NCBI RefSeq assembly: GCF_030811095.1 | Contig: NZ_JAUSQL010000001.1 | Coordinates: 806,001 to 870,000 of the forward strand | DNA from: Trueperella abortisuis | GTDB lineage: Bacteria; Actinomycetota; Actinomycetes; Actinomycetales; Actinomycetaceae | Length of the DNA stretch: 64,000 bases | Direction of reading: 5' to 3' | Shown: piece by piece, positions 1 through 7,859 of the stretch | How the letters are laid out: the number at the start of each line of letters is the position of its first letter | Position numbering within the stretch: the stretch's first letter is position 1 | The notes under the pieces: generated by a model | The model's database searches: none | The model's input: only the letters and a program-made list of their open reading frames with translations | Told to the model about the DNA's origin: nothing | Translations under genes and position numbers: made by a program

Positions 1-2
1 GC

Positions 3-1217
3 CTCATCGACATCGCCAAGGCGCGCAAGCTCGTCAAGGACGTCTCCGCCCGCTTCGGCTTCGACCTCGACCCAGATGCCAAGATCGAGGATCTCCCCGT
101 CGGCGCGCAGCAACGTGTGGAGATCGTCAAGGCGCTTTCGCGCGACGCCCACGTCCTCATCCTCGATGAGCCCACCGCCGTGCTCACCCCGCAAGAAACG
201 GATGAGCTGATGGCGATCATGCGCCAGCTGGCGGATGCCGGCACTTCAATCGTCTTCATCACGCACAAGCTGCGTGAGGTCCGCGCCGTCGCGGACGACA
301 TCACAGTCATCCGCCGAGGCAAGGTCGTTGGCGCGGCTGAGCCGACCTCCACCGAGTCCGAGCTGGCCACCCTTATGGTGGGCCGCCCGGTCATGATGCA
401 GGTGGACAAGCAGCCGGCCAACCCGGCCGGCCCGGGCCTGGTGGTCGAGCATCTGACCGCTTTTGACGCCGTGGGCACCAGGGTGCTCGACGACGTGAGC
501 TTCGAGGTGAACAAGGGCGAAATCGTTGCCATCGCCGGCGTGCAGGGCAACGGCCAGACCGAGCTCGCCGAGACCATCATCGGCCTTCAGGAGGCCGCCG
601 GCGGAACGATCGCCCTCAACGGCACCGACATCACGGCACACAGTGTGCGCCAGACGATTGAGGACGGCATCGGGCAGATCCCGGAGGACCGCTCGAAGGA
701 CGGCGTGATCGCCAGCTTCTCGATCGCCGAAAACCTCGTGCTCGATCAGTACCGCGACAAGCCCTTCTCGGCTGGGGGCGTGTTGCGTCCCAAGGTCATT
801 TACAAGAACTCGCTGGCCAAGCAAGAGGAATACGATATCCGTCTGACCTCGGTCAACGACCCGATCTCCACCCTTTCCGGTGGCAACCAGCAAAAGGTGG
901 TGGTGGCGCGCGAGCTGTCGCGCGACCTGGAGCTGCTCATCGCGAATCAGCCCACCCGCGGCGTCGACGTCGGCTCGATCGAGTTCATCCACAAGCGCAT
1001 TGTCGAGGTGCGCGACGCGGGCACCCCGGTGCTCCTCGTGTCCTCCGAACTTGACGAGGTGGTGGCGCTCGCCGACCGGATCGTGGTCATGTACCGTGGC
1101 CGCGTGATCGGCACCGTGCCGGCCGACACCCCACGTGACGCCCTCGGCCTCATGATGGCCGGCGTTCCCCAGGATGAGGCCCTGGCGATGTCGCAGACCA
1201 CGAAGGAGGAGCTCTAA
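3..1217 (+). CDS. Nucleoside-type ABC transporter ATP-binding protein (5' truncated by window)
   Basis: Cytoplasmic ATPase of a tandem-domain (RbsA-like) importer. The frame is already open at the window edge, so the N-terminus is missing. What remains is the end of the first nucleotide-binding domain (degenerate signature VGAQQR, Walker B LILDEPTA) and a complete second one with the atypical P-loop GVQGNGQTE, signature LSGGNQQK and a Walker B in which Asp-Glu is replaced (LLIANQPTRG), as is usual for the second half of this family. It overlaps the first permease by one base (TAATG). Two permeases, cytidine deaminase and thymidine phosphorylase follow, so the substrate is inferred to be nucleosides, as in the BmpA/NupABC systems; the binding lipoprotein is presumably upstream. 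Confidence 0.9.
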   Translation, partial: LIDIAKARKLVKDVSARFGFDLDPDAKIEDLPVGAQQRVEIVKALSRDAHVLILDEPTAVLTPQETDELMAIMRQLADAGTSIVFITHKLREVRAVADDITVIRRGKVVGAAEPTSTESELATLMVGRPVMMQVDKQPANPAGPGLVVEHLTAFDAVGTRVLDDVSFEVNKGEIVAIAGVQGNGQTELAETIIGLQEAAGGTIALNGTDITAHSVRQTIEDGIGQIPEDRSKDGVIASFSIAENLVLDQYRDKPFSAGGVLRPKVIYKNSLAKQEEYDIRLTSVNDPISTLSGGNQQKVVVARELSRDLELLIANQPTRGVDVGSIEFIHKRIVEVRDAGTPVLLVSSELDEVVALADRIVVMYRGRVIGTVPADTPRDALGLMMAGVPQDEALAMSQTTKEEL

Positions 1218-2524
1218 TGGCTCAAAATACGACGTCCACACGCAAGGCAGGGGCGGGCACCTACCTCAAGGGCTTGGTCTACACCGGCATCCGCTCCGGT
1301 TGGCTCGTCTCGGTGCTCGCAGTGCTCATCGCGTTCGTCATCGGCGCTATCCTGATCGCGCTGACCGGTTCGAACGTGCTCGACGCCTACTACGCGATGT
1401 TCCGCGGCGCCATCTTCGACCCGCAGGCCAGCTCCTTCGTTCGTCAGATCAAGCCGATCACGGATTCCTTCTTCTACGCGATCCCGCTCATCATTGGCGG
1501 ACTTGGCCTGGCATTCGGTTTCCGGGCCGGCCTGTTCAACATCGGTGGCGCCGGCCAGCTGATTTTCGGCTCGCTGGCGGCCGTGTGGGTGGGCTTCAAC
1601 ATGTCCTTCCCGCCCGTCGTACACACCCTGCTGGCCCTGCTGGCGGGTATTGCGGCCGGCGCGCTCTACGCCGGCATCGCGGGCGCGCTCAAGGCGCGCA
1701 CGGGAGCCAACGAGGTGATCGTGACGATCATGCTCAACTCGATCGCCACCCTCGCGCTCGGCTACATCCTTCTGCAGCCGGCCTGGCAGGTGCCGGGATC
1801 GTCCTTCCCGAAGACGCCGACCGTGGCCGATACGGCCGCGCTGAGCCCGCTGCTTCCCGCGCCGTTCAAGCTCCACTTCGGCATCGTCATCGCGGTGCTG
1901 GCCACGATCCTGTTTTGGTGGGTGCTCGAGCGTTCGACCTTCGGTTTCGAGGTCCGGGCGGTGGGCGCCAACCCCAACGCGGCCCGAACCGCCGGCATCT
2001 CGGTGGGGAAGGTGACCACGTTGACGATGGTCGCCTCCGGTTCCTTCCTCGGACTCGCGGGTGCCAATGAGGCGCTCGGTACTATCGGGTATGTTTCGGG
2101 CAACGTGGCAGGTACCGTCGGCTTCGACGCCATCACGGTGGCCCTTCTGGGGCGCAACAAGCCGCTTGGCACCTTCTTGGCCGGCCTGCTCTTTGGGGCC
2201 TTCAAGGCGGGTGGTTACATCATGCAGACCAAGGGCGTGCCGGTTGACATGATCCTCATCCTGCAGTCCACCATCGTTCTCCTCATTGCAGCCCCGGCAC
2301 TCGTGCGCTGGATCTTCCGCCTGCCGCGCGCAAACTCGGTCACGCTGCGCCAGTACGTCACGCTGAGCGAGCGTGGCATCAAGGTCACCGAAGAGAACGC
2401 GAACGACCTCGTCAGCGCCGGCGTGAGCGCCAAAGAGTCCACGCCTGCGCGAAACGATAACCGGATCAGTAGCGACAAGGAAACCGCGCAAGCGACCGAG
2501 GAGAACAAGGGAGGCCAGCGATGA
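1217..2524 (+). CDS. Nucleoside ABC transporter permease 1
   Basis: Integral membrane subunit of the branched-chain/ribose-type permease family (YufP/NupB-like). The protein is 435 aa with many hydrophobic segments; the family core GLGLAFGFRAGLFNIGGAGQ lies near residues 93-112 and the conserved EVRAVGANPNAARTAGI loop near residue 245. The C-terminal ~70 residues are hydrophilic and charged, a cytoplasmic tail of low complexity. It starts in the stop codon of the ATPase (TAATG) and overlaps permease 2 by 4 bases, so translation is coupled. It would form a heterodimeric channel with the next gene product. Confidence 0.9.
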   Translation: MAQNTTSTRKAGAGTYLKGLVYTGIRSGWLVSVLAVLIAFVIGAILIALTGSNVLDAYYAMFRGAIFDPQASSFVRQIKPITDSFFYAIPLIIGGLGLAFGFRAGLFNIGGAGQLIFGSLAAVWVGFNMSFPPVVHTLLALLAGIAAGALYAGIAGALKARTGANEVIVTIMLNSIATLALGYILLQPAWQVPGSSFPKTPTVADTAALSPLLPAPFKLHFGIVIAVLATILFWWVLERSTFGFEVRAVGANPNAARTAGISVGKVTTLTMVASGSFLGLAGANEALGTIGYVSGNVAGTVGFDAITVALLGRNKPLGTFLAGLLFGAFKAGGYIMQTKGVPVDMILILQSTIVLLIAAPALVRWIFRLPRANSVTLRQYVTLSERGIKVTEENANDLVSAGVSAKESTPARNDNRISSDKETAQATEENKGGQR

Positions 2525-3831
2525 GCGTTGATGTTCGTAACGAGACTCCGCGCAAGGCGGAGCAGAAGGAAGTGCGCACCCGCCTGTCGTGGAAGCTACC
2601 TATCACCTACGCGCTGGCGGCCCTCCTACTGGTCTTCTTCGCGCTGAACGCCAAGGGCGAGACGATTCTGCGTCTGAATGACCGCAGCCAGTCTTACACG
2701 TTGGGCGACACCGCGATCAACGCGCCGCTGTTCCTGTGGATCTTCGTGGCGATCGCACTGGTGGGAACTGCCTGGTCGATCCTGTCCACGCTCTCGCGTG
2801 GCAAGTACGGCAAGATCGGGCACACCTTGGACGTGGTGACGATGCTCCTCGTGGGAATCGTGACCATCCTGTCCTTCCTCGTCTTCGCGGGCGCCGGCTC
2901 GGCCGGCGCGGTGACGCTGACCTCGACGCTGGGAGCGACGGTGGCGATCTCCACCCCACTCATCTTCGGCTCACTCTCCGGCGTCATCTGTGAGCGCGTG
3001 GGCGTGGTCAACATCAACATCGAAGGCCAGCTACTTGCCGGCGCGTTCGCGGGAGTCATGGCGGCCTCGTTCTTCCACAACGCCTACATCGGCCTGCTGT
3101 TCGCCCCGCTGGCGGGTGCTCTCCTCGGCTCCCTGCTGGCGCTGTTCGCGGTGCGTTACGGCGTGGATCAGATCATCGTCGGCGTCGTGCTCAACGTGCT
3201 TGCCCTCGGCCTGACGGCGTTCTTCTACGACACGGTCATGACGAAGGACCAGCAGCTGTTCAACACGAACCGCTACTCGCTGAGCGCGATCAAGATTCCC
3301 GGCCTGTCCGAGATCCCCGTGATCGGCCCGATGCTGTTCAACCAGACGATCGTCGTCTACGTCATGTACGTCGCGGTGATCTTCCTGGCGATCTTCATCT
3401 TCCGCTCGCGCTGGGGCCTGCGCCTGCGCGCCTGCGGCGAGCACCCGAAGGCCGCGGACACGGTGGGCATCAACGTCAACCGCACCCGCACCCGCAACAC
3501 GATCCTCGGATCGGCGCTGGCCGGCTTCGGAGGGGCATCCTTCACGATCGGCACGGGCCTGGCGTTCACGGATAACATCTCCGCTGGCAACGGATACATC
3601 GCCCTCGCCGCGATGATCCTCGGCAAGTGGCACCCGGTGGGGGCCATGGGCGCGGCCGTCATGTTCGGCTTCGCCCGCGCGGTCGCCCAGCTCGTGCCGT
3701 CGCTGCACAGCGGTATCCCATCCAACCTGCTGAACATGATCCCCTACATTGTCACGATCATCGCGGTCGCCGGCTTCGTCGGCAAGTCGAGGCCGCCGGC
3801 AGCTGAGAACATCCCCTACGTGAAGTCATGA
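2521..3831 (+). CDS. Nucleoside ABC transporter permease 2
   Basis: Second permease of the importer (YufQ/NupC-like), 436 aa. It has a hydrophilic N-terminus of about 30 residues, then a hydrophobic helix and an extracytoplasmic stretch, followed by the family core: the ERVGVVNINIEGQ motif, the GLRLRACGEHPKAADTVGI loop and several transmembrane helices. ATGA overlaps with the genes on both sides show it belongs to one transcript with the ATPase and cytidine deaminase. Two different permeases per complex is the normal arrangement in nucleoside-importing members of this family. Confidence 0.9.
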   Translation: MSVDVRNETPRKAEQKEVRTRLSWKLPITYALAALLLVFFALNAKGETILRLNDRSQSYTLGDTAINAPLFLWIFVAIALVGTAWSILSTLSRGKYGKIGHTLDVVTMLLVGIVTILSFLVFAGAGSAGAVTLTSTLGATVAISTPLIFGSLSGVICERVGVVNINIEGQLLAGAFAGVMAASFFHNAYIGLLFAPLAGALLGSLLALFAVRYGVDQIIVGVVLNVLALGLTAFFYDTVMTKDQQLFNTNRYSLSAIKIPGLSEIPVIGPMLFNQTIVVYVMYVAVIFLAIFIFRSRWGLRLRACGEHPKAADTVGINVNRTRTRNTILGSALAGFGGASFTIGTGLAFTDNISAGNGYIALAAMILGKWHPVGAMGAAVMFGFARAVAQLVPSLHSGIPSNLLNMIPYIVTIIAVAGFVGKSRPPAAENIPYVKS

Positions 3832-4268
3832 CGATCAACTGGAACGCCCTGAAAGAACTGGCGATTGAAGCAATGAAGTGCGCCTACGCGCCCTACTCGG
3901 GTTACCCGGTGGGCGTTGCAGGCGTGACGACCGACGGCCGATACGTCTCGGGCTGTAACGTGGAGAACGCCTCCTACGGTCTGGGCACGTGCGCGGAAAA
4001 CGGAATGATTAGCGCGCTCGTGCGCTCCGGCGGGGGACAGCTCGCCGCGGTGTGGTGTGTCAATGGTGACGGGGAGACGGCGGTCCCGTGCGGCCGCTGC
4101 CGTCAGCTGCTCTACGAGTTCGGAGGCCCGGACCTGTTGGTCTACATGCCTGAAACGGGCCCGCAGCCGATGACGTACGTGCTCCCGGAGGCCTTCGGCC
4201 CCCGCGACCTCACCGACTATGACAGCGAGGCCGCCGTCGACATGTCGAAGACGATATTTAAGGACTGA
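3828..4268 (+). CDS. cdd: Cytidine deaminase
   Basis: Zinc-dependent hydrolytic deamination of cytidine or deoxycytidine to uridine or deoxyuridine. At 146 aa it is the usual size for the homotetrameric class. The zinc site is complete: Cys55-Ala-Glu57 (Glu57 the proton shuttle) and Pro87-Cys88-Gly-Arg-Cys91. The substrate-binding segment with Asn44 and Glu46 (GCNVEN) is also present. It overlaps the permease by 4 bases and is followed after one base by thymidine phosphorylase, so imported pyrimidine nucleosides can be deaminated and then phosphorolysed. Confidence 0.95.
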   Translation: MTINWNALKELAIEAMKCAYAPYSGYPVGVAGVTTDGRYVSGCNVENASYGLGTCAENGMISALVRSGGGQLAAVWCVNGDGETAVPCGRCRQLLYEFGGPDLLVYMPETGPQPMTYVLPEAFGPRDLTDYDSEAAVDMSKTIFKD

Positions 4269-4269
4269 T

Positions 4270-5556
4270 ATGACGGAACAGTTTGATGTCGTGGACATCA
4301 TTCGTGCCAAGCGCGACAAGAACAAGCTGACGCTTGCGGAGATCAACTGGACGATCGACGCCTACACCCGTGGGGTGGTCGGCGACGAGCAGATGGCCGC
4401 CCTGGCGATGGCGATCTTCCTCAACGGGATGGACCGCGAGGAGATCGCCCAGTGGACCCAAGCCATGATCGACTCGGGCGAGACGATGGACTTCAAGTCC
4501 CTCGGTAAGCCGACGGCTGACAAGCATTCGACCGGCGGCGTGGGGGACAAGATCACCCTCCCGCTCGCTCCGCTCGTGGCCGTCTACGGTGTGGCTGTCC
4601 CGCAGCTGTCCGGGCGGGGCCTTGGGCACACGGGAGGAACGCTCGACAAGCTCGAGGCCATCTCCGGCTGGCGCGCCGCGCTGAGCAACGAGGAGATCAT
4701 GGCCCAGCTCGCCGACGTCGGCGCGGTTATCTGCGCGGCAGGCTCCGGCCTGGCGCCCGCCGACAAGAAGCTCTACGCCCTGCGTGACGTGACGGCGACC
4801 GTGGACTGCATCCCGCTGATCGCTTCCTCGATCATGTCGAAGAAGATCGCCGAGGGCACAGACTCGCTCGTCCTTGATGTCAAGGTCGGCTCGGGCGCCT
4901 TCATGAAGGACCTCGACATGGCCAGGGAGCTAGCCCGCACCATGGTCGACCTCGGTACCGACGCCGGGGTTGTCACCACGGCGCTGCTGACCGACATGTC
5001 CACCCCGCTCGGCCTCAAGGTGGGCAACGCCCCCGAGGTCGCAGAGTCGGTGGAGGTGCTCGCGGGCGGCGGACCGGCCGACGTCGTCGAGCTGACCTGC
5101 GCGCTCGCACGGGAGATGCTCACCGCCGCCGGGCAGCCGGACGCGGACATCGAAGAGGCCCTCAAGGATGGGCGAGCCATGGACAAGTGGCGCGAGATGA
5201 TTCGCGCCCAGGACGGCGACCCGGACGCCCCGCTCCCGCTGGCCAAGCACTCTCACGACGTGCTGGCCGAGGCGGACGGCGTGCTCACCACGCTCGACGC
5301 GCTCGCCGTGGGCGTGGCATCATGGCGCCTCGGCGCCGGGCGCGCCTTCAAGGAGGAGCCGATCCAACTGGCCGCGGGAATCGAGCTGTACAAGAAGCCG
5401 GGCGACTCGGTGAAGAAGGGCGAGAAGCTCATGACCTTCTTGACCGACGAGGAGGCGCGTATCCCGCGCGCGCTCGAGGCGCTTGAGGGCGGCATCGTCA
5501 TCGGCGGGGAGTACACGCCGCGCGAGTCCGTCGTCCTGGACCGCATCTCGTCGTGA
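4270..5556 (+). CDS. deoA: Thymidine / pyrimidine-nucleoside phosphorylase
   Basis: Cleaves thymidine (and possibly uridine) with phosphate to the base plus (deoxy)ribose 1-phosphate. It carries the family signature SGRGLGHTGGTLDKLE and the phosphate-binding KHSTGG motif; 428 aa is normal for the family. The ATG at 4270 was chosen over an upstream in-frame start at 4219 because AAGGA sits 5 bases ahead of it and the upstream start would run 50 bases into cdd. It overlaps the next gene by 4 bases (GTGA). The product feeds deoxyribose 5-phosphate aldolase (deoC) at the operon end, once a phosphopentomutase has acted. Confidence 0.95.
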   Translation: MTEQFDVVDIIRAKRDKNKLTLAEINWTIDAYTRGVVGDEQMAALAMAIFLNGMDREEIAQWTQAMIDSGETMDFKSLGKPTADKHSTGGVGDKITLPLAPLVAVYGVAVPQLSGRGLGHTGGTLDKLEAISGWRAALSNEEIMAQLADVGAVICAAGSGLAPADKKLYALRDVTATVDCIPLIASSIMSKKIAEGTDSLVLDVKVGSGAFMKDLDMARELARTMVDLGTDAGVVTTALLTDMSTPLGLKVGNAPEVAESVEVLAGGGPADVVELTCALAREMLTAAGQPDADIEEALKDGRAMDKWREMIRAQDGDPDAPLPLAKHSHDVLAEADGVLTTLDALAVGVASWRLGAGRAFKEEPIQLAAGIELYKKPGDSVKKGEKLMTFLTDEEARIPRALEALEGGIVIGGEYTPRESVVLDRISS

Positions 5557-6266
5557 ACCTGTCCACCATCCTTGCGCGGCTCGCCCGCCCCGTGGTCAGC
5601 CCCATCCAGTTCTCCTGGCCCGAGAATTTCACGGCCGAGGACTGGTTCGCCGACGACGCCGTGGGCGTGCCGCTCGAGGTGGGTGGACATCGACTGACCC
5701 AGTCCACGGGTCGCACCTGCGGAGCGATGGTGGTGCTCGTGGCCCGCATGCTCTCCGACTCGGCGCTGCGGGAGCGGATCGAGCTCGAGGGGCCCGCCGG
5801 CGCCGAGGCCGAGATCTACGCCGAGTTGCGGCGCGGCGCGCTCGGGCCGCTGACATGGCCGGCCGCCTACGGCTCCCCGCCGTGGCAGGTGGCCAAGGCG
5901 CTGACGGCGATCGCTCGTGAGGGCGGGTGGGACGTCGGCTACACCGCCACCCCCGTCGATGCGGACACCGAGCGCGGGCACGCGATCCTACAGTGGATCT
6001 GGCACGCGGCAGGTGTGGGGCTACCCATCCCGCTCTTCACCGGGGGCGAGCTCGCCGAGGGTCTTGCGCGGGCCGTGCCCCGCCACGTCGTGCTGGTCAT
6101 GCCCGCAGCCGACACCTCACCTGAACTATCCATCTACGACCCGGGGTCGGGATCCGTGTATCGCGTCCCCATTTTTTCCATGGCGCAGCGCTCAACCCCG
6201 CTGCCCGCTTTTGGGCACTGGACACGGCTTGTGTGGGCAGTGCTTCCGCAACCAACGAAGGAGTAA
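5553..6266 (+). CDS. Uncharacterised protein with papain-like (C39-type?) Cys-His-Asp pattern
   Basis: A 237-aa soluble protein with a GTG start in a GTGA overlap with deoA, ending 2 bases before deoC, so it lies inside the nucleoside-salvage operon. I do not recognise it by name. It contains an ordered set typical of papain-like thiol enzymes such as C39 peptidases: Gln50, Cys56 in the context GRTCGAMV at the head of a helix, His178 in PRHVVLVMP at the start of a strand, and Asp196 in IYDPGSG. No signal peptide or transmembrane helix is apparent. The fold is inferred from motif order only. Peptidase, amidase or transferase are all possible, or a catalytically dead relative. Confidence 0.75.
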   Translation: MNLSTILARLARPVVSPIQFSWPENFTAEDWFADDAVGVPLEVGGHRLTQSTGRTCGAMVVLVARMLSDSALRERIELEGPAGAEAEIYAELRRGALGPLTWPAAYGSPPWQVAKALTAIAREGGWDVGYTATPVDADTERGHAILQWIWHAAGVGLPIPLFTGGELAEGLARAVPRHVVLVMPAADTSPELSIYDPGSGSVYRVPIFSMAQRSTPLPAFGHWTRLVWAVLPQPTKE

Positions 6267-6268
6267 AC

Positions 6269-6922
6269 ATGACCGAAGTTTCGAAGATGATCGACCACAC
6301 CCTGCTCAAGCCGGAGGCCACGATCGACGACGTCGCCAAGCTGATCGAGGAGGCCAAGGAGCTGGGCACATACTCGGTGTGCGTCTCCCCGTCCATGCTT
6401 CCGCTGCCGGCGCAGATCGAGCTGGGCGAGCTCAAGCTGTGCGTCGTCGTCGGCTTCCCCTCGGGGGCCGTCGCCTCCGAGATCAAGGCCGCCGAAGCCG
6501 CCCGGGCGGTGGCCGCCGGCGCCGATGAGGTGGACATGGTCATCAACATCGGCTACGCCAAGGAGCACGACTGGGATTCGCTCGGCTACGACATCGCCGT
6601 AGTCCGCGACGCCATCCCGTACTCCCTGCTCAAGGTGATCATCGAGTCGGCCGTTCTCACGGACGAGGAGATCGTCGAGGCATGCAAGTGCGCGGTCGAG
6701 GCCGGCGCCGACTTCGTCAAGACCTCCACGGGTTTCCACCCCGCGGGCGGCGCCTCCACCCACGCCGTCAAGCTCATGCGCGAGACGGTGGGAGAGGAGC
6801 TCGGGGTCAAGGCTTCCGGCGGCATTCGGGACGCGGAGACCGCGAAGGCCATGATCGAGGCGGGTGCCAGCCGTCTTGGCCTGTCCTCCTCGCGCGCGGT
6901 CATCGAGGGCTTTGCCTCCTAA
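6269..6922 (+). CDS. deoC: Deoxyribose-phosphate aldolase
   Basis: TIM-barrel class I aldolase splitting 2-deoxyribose 5-phosphate to glyceraldehyde 3-phosphate and acetaldehyde. Lys151 in VKTSTGF is the Schiff-base lysine; the second conserved lysine lies in [19 protein letters not shown] is the N-terminal signature. It has 217 aa. The ATG at 6269 was chosen because GAAGGAG ends 5 bases upstream, whereas the earlier in-frame start lies inside the preceding gene. It is the last gene of the nucleoside operon and completes deoxynucleoside catabolism to central metabolism. Confidence 0.96.
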   Translation: MTEVSKMIDHTLLKPEATIDDVAKLIEEAKELGTYSVCVSPSMLPLPAQIELGELKLCVVVGFPSGAVASEIKAAEAARAVAAGADEVDMVINIGYAKEHDWDSLGYDIAVVRDAIPYSLLKVIIESAVLTDEEIVEACKCAVEAGADFVKTSTGFHPAGGASTHAVKLMRETVGEELGVKASGGIRDAETAKAMIEAGASRLGLSSSRAVIEGFAS

Positions 6923-6937
6923 ACCGAGAACGACGAC

Positions 6938-6965
6938 GGGGCCCGGGCCGGCTGGTTCGGGCCCC
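6938..6965 (+). terminator. Hairpin ending the nucleoside operon
   Basis: A perfect 8-bp GC inverted repeat (GGGGCCCG / CGGGCCCC) around a 12-base spacer starts 15 bases after the deoC stop. There is no U tract, as is common for actinobacterial terminators, so termination is inferred from position and stability. Confidence 0.55.
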
Positions 6966-7054
6966 ACGTGCTTGTGGAAGGAAGTGCGAGACATCGCGTT
7001 CGTGGGAGGCGGGGGCGTAAGATAAAACCGTCACGCACAGAAAGGACTACCACC

Positions 7055-7780
7055 TTGAAAAAGTCACTCGTGTCCACCTTGTCCGCCGCCGCCTTTGCCC
7101 TGACCGCGCTCGCGGCGTGCGGGAACGACAATTCCAACTCTGCGACCACCGCCACGCCAAGCCCAAGCGCCTCGGCCTCTGTTTCTGCCTTGGCTGACGA
7201 TCATAGCGCCAGCGCCGCCCCGTCGACGGACGCCGTCGCACCCTCCGTCCCCGACGGCTACAAGCTGGTCACCGCGCCGAAGAACGGCATCTCATTCGCC
7301 ATCCCCGATGGATGGTTCGAACTTGACAGCTCGGCCGTCGCGAACAGCGAGGAGTTCCGGGACGCGATCGAGCAGTACACGGCCGGCCTGAACATGACCA
7401 CCGAGGACTTCCTCAAGCAGATGGCTCAGTTCGACCTCATGGCCTCCGCGCTGACGCCTGATGGCACCGTCACCGAGAACCTCAACGTCAACGCGCAGGT
7501 ATTGCCGGTCACATCACTTCCGACCGAGGATGACCTGAAGCAGCTGGTCGAAAGTGCCCAGGGCACTGCCGACGTCTACTCCACGACGACGACGCCTCTG
7601 GGCGAGGGCGCTATCGAGAGCTACACCCTGACCTTGGGAGAGGTCACCGTGCACGGCGCATTCATCCTCGTTCCCGTCCCGAACGGGGGCTACGCCCTCG
7701 TCACCGTGACCGCCGCCGACGCGGACAGGGTCTCAACCCTCGCGGAGGCCATCACCTCGAGCGTGCAAGCCGCCAAGTAG
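7055..7780 (+). CDS. Secreted lipoprotein of unknown function
   Basis: A 241-aa protein read from a TTG start preceded by AAAGGA. The N-terminus is a lipoprotein signal: Lys-Lys, a hydrophobic core and lipobox LAAC (Cys at residue 21 by this start). A Ser/Ala/Thr/Pro-rich linker follows (roughly residues 25-60), typical of surface-tethered actinobacterial lipoproteins. The globular part, from VPDGYKLVTAPKNGISFAIP, resembles the PsbP-like/LpqN fold used by several mycobacterial lipoproteins, but I infer that only from the opening strand pattern. It is monocistronic, between two hairpins. Confidence 0.8.
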   Translation: MKKSLVSTLSAAAFALTALAACGNDNSNSATTATPSPSASASVSALADDHSASAAPSTDAVAPSVPDGYKLVTAPKNGISFAIPDGWFELDSSAVANSEEFRDAIEQYTAGLNMTTEDFLKQMAQFDLMASALTPDGTVTENLNVNAQVLPVTSLPTEDDLKQLVESAQGTADVYSTTTTPLGEGAIESYTLTLGEVTVHGAFILVPVPNGGYALVTVTAADADRVSTLAEAITSSVQAAK

Positions 7781-7815
7781 GCGACACGTAGCCCGAGGCC
7801 GGCCGGCTAGCGATA

Positions 7816-7847
7816 TGGTGGGGCCCCGACGAATCGGGGCCCCACCA
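7816..7847. terminator. Bidirectional terminator between convergent genes
   Basis: A perfect 13-bp inverted repeat (TGGTGGGGCCCCG and its complement) with a 6-base loop. It lies between the lipoprotein stop (7780) and the stop of the minus-strand mutase (7860), so it can serve both. Confidence 0.8.
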
Positions 7848-7859
7848 TTGTGCTCGTGA

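Noticed and set aside
1214..2491. Long minus-strand reading frame opposite the first permease
   Set aside because: Composition (His/Arg/Asp/Glu-rich, no hydrophobic pattern) is that of an antisense shadow of a well-supported permease gene.
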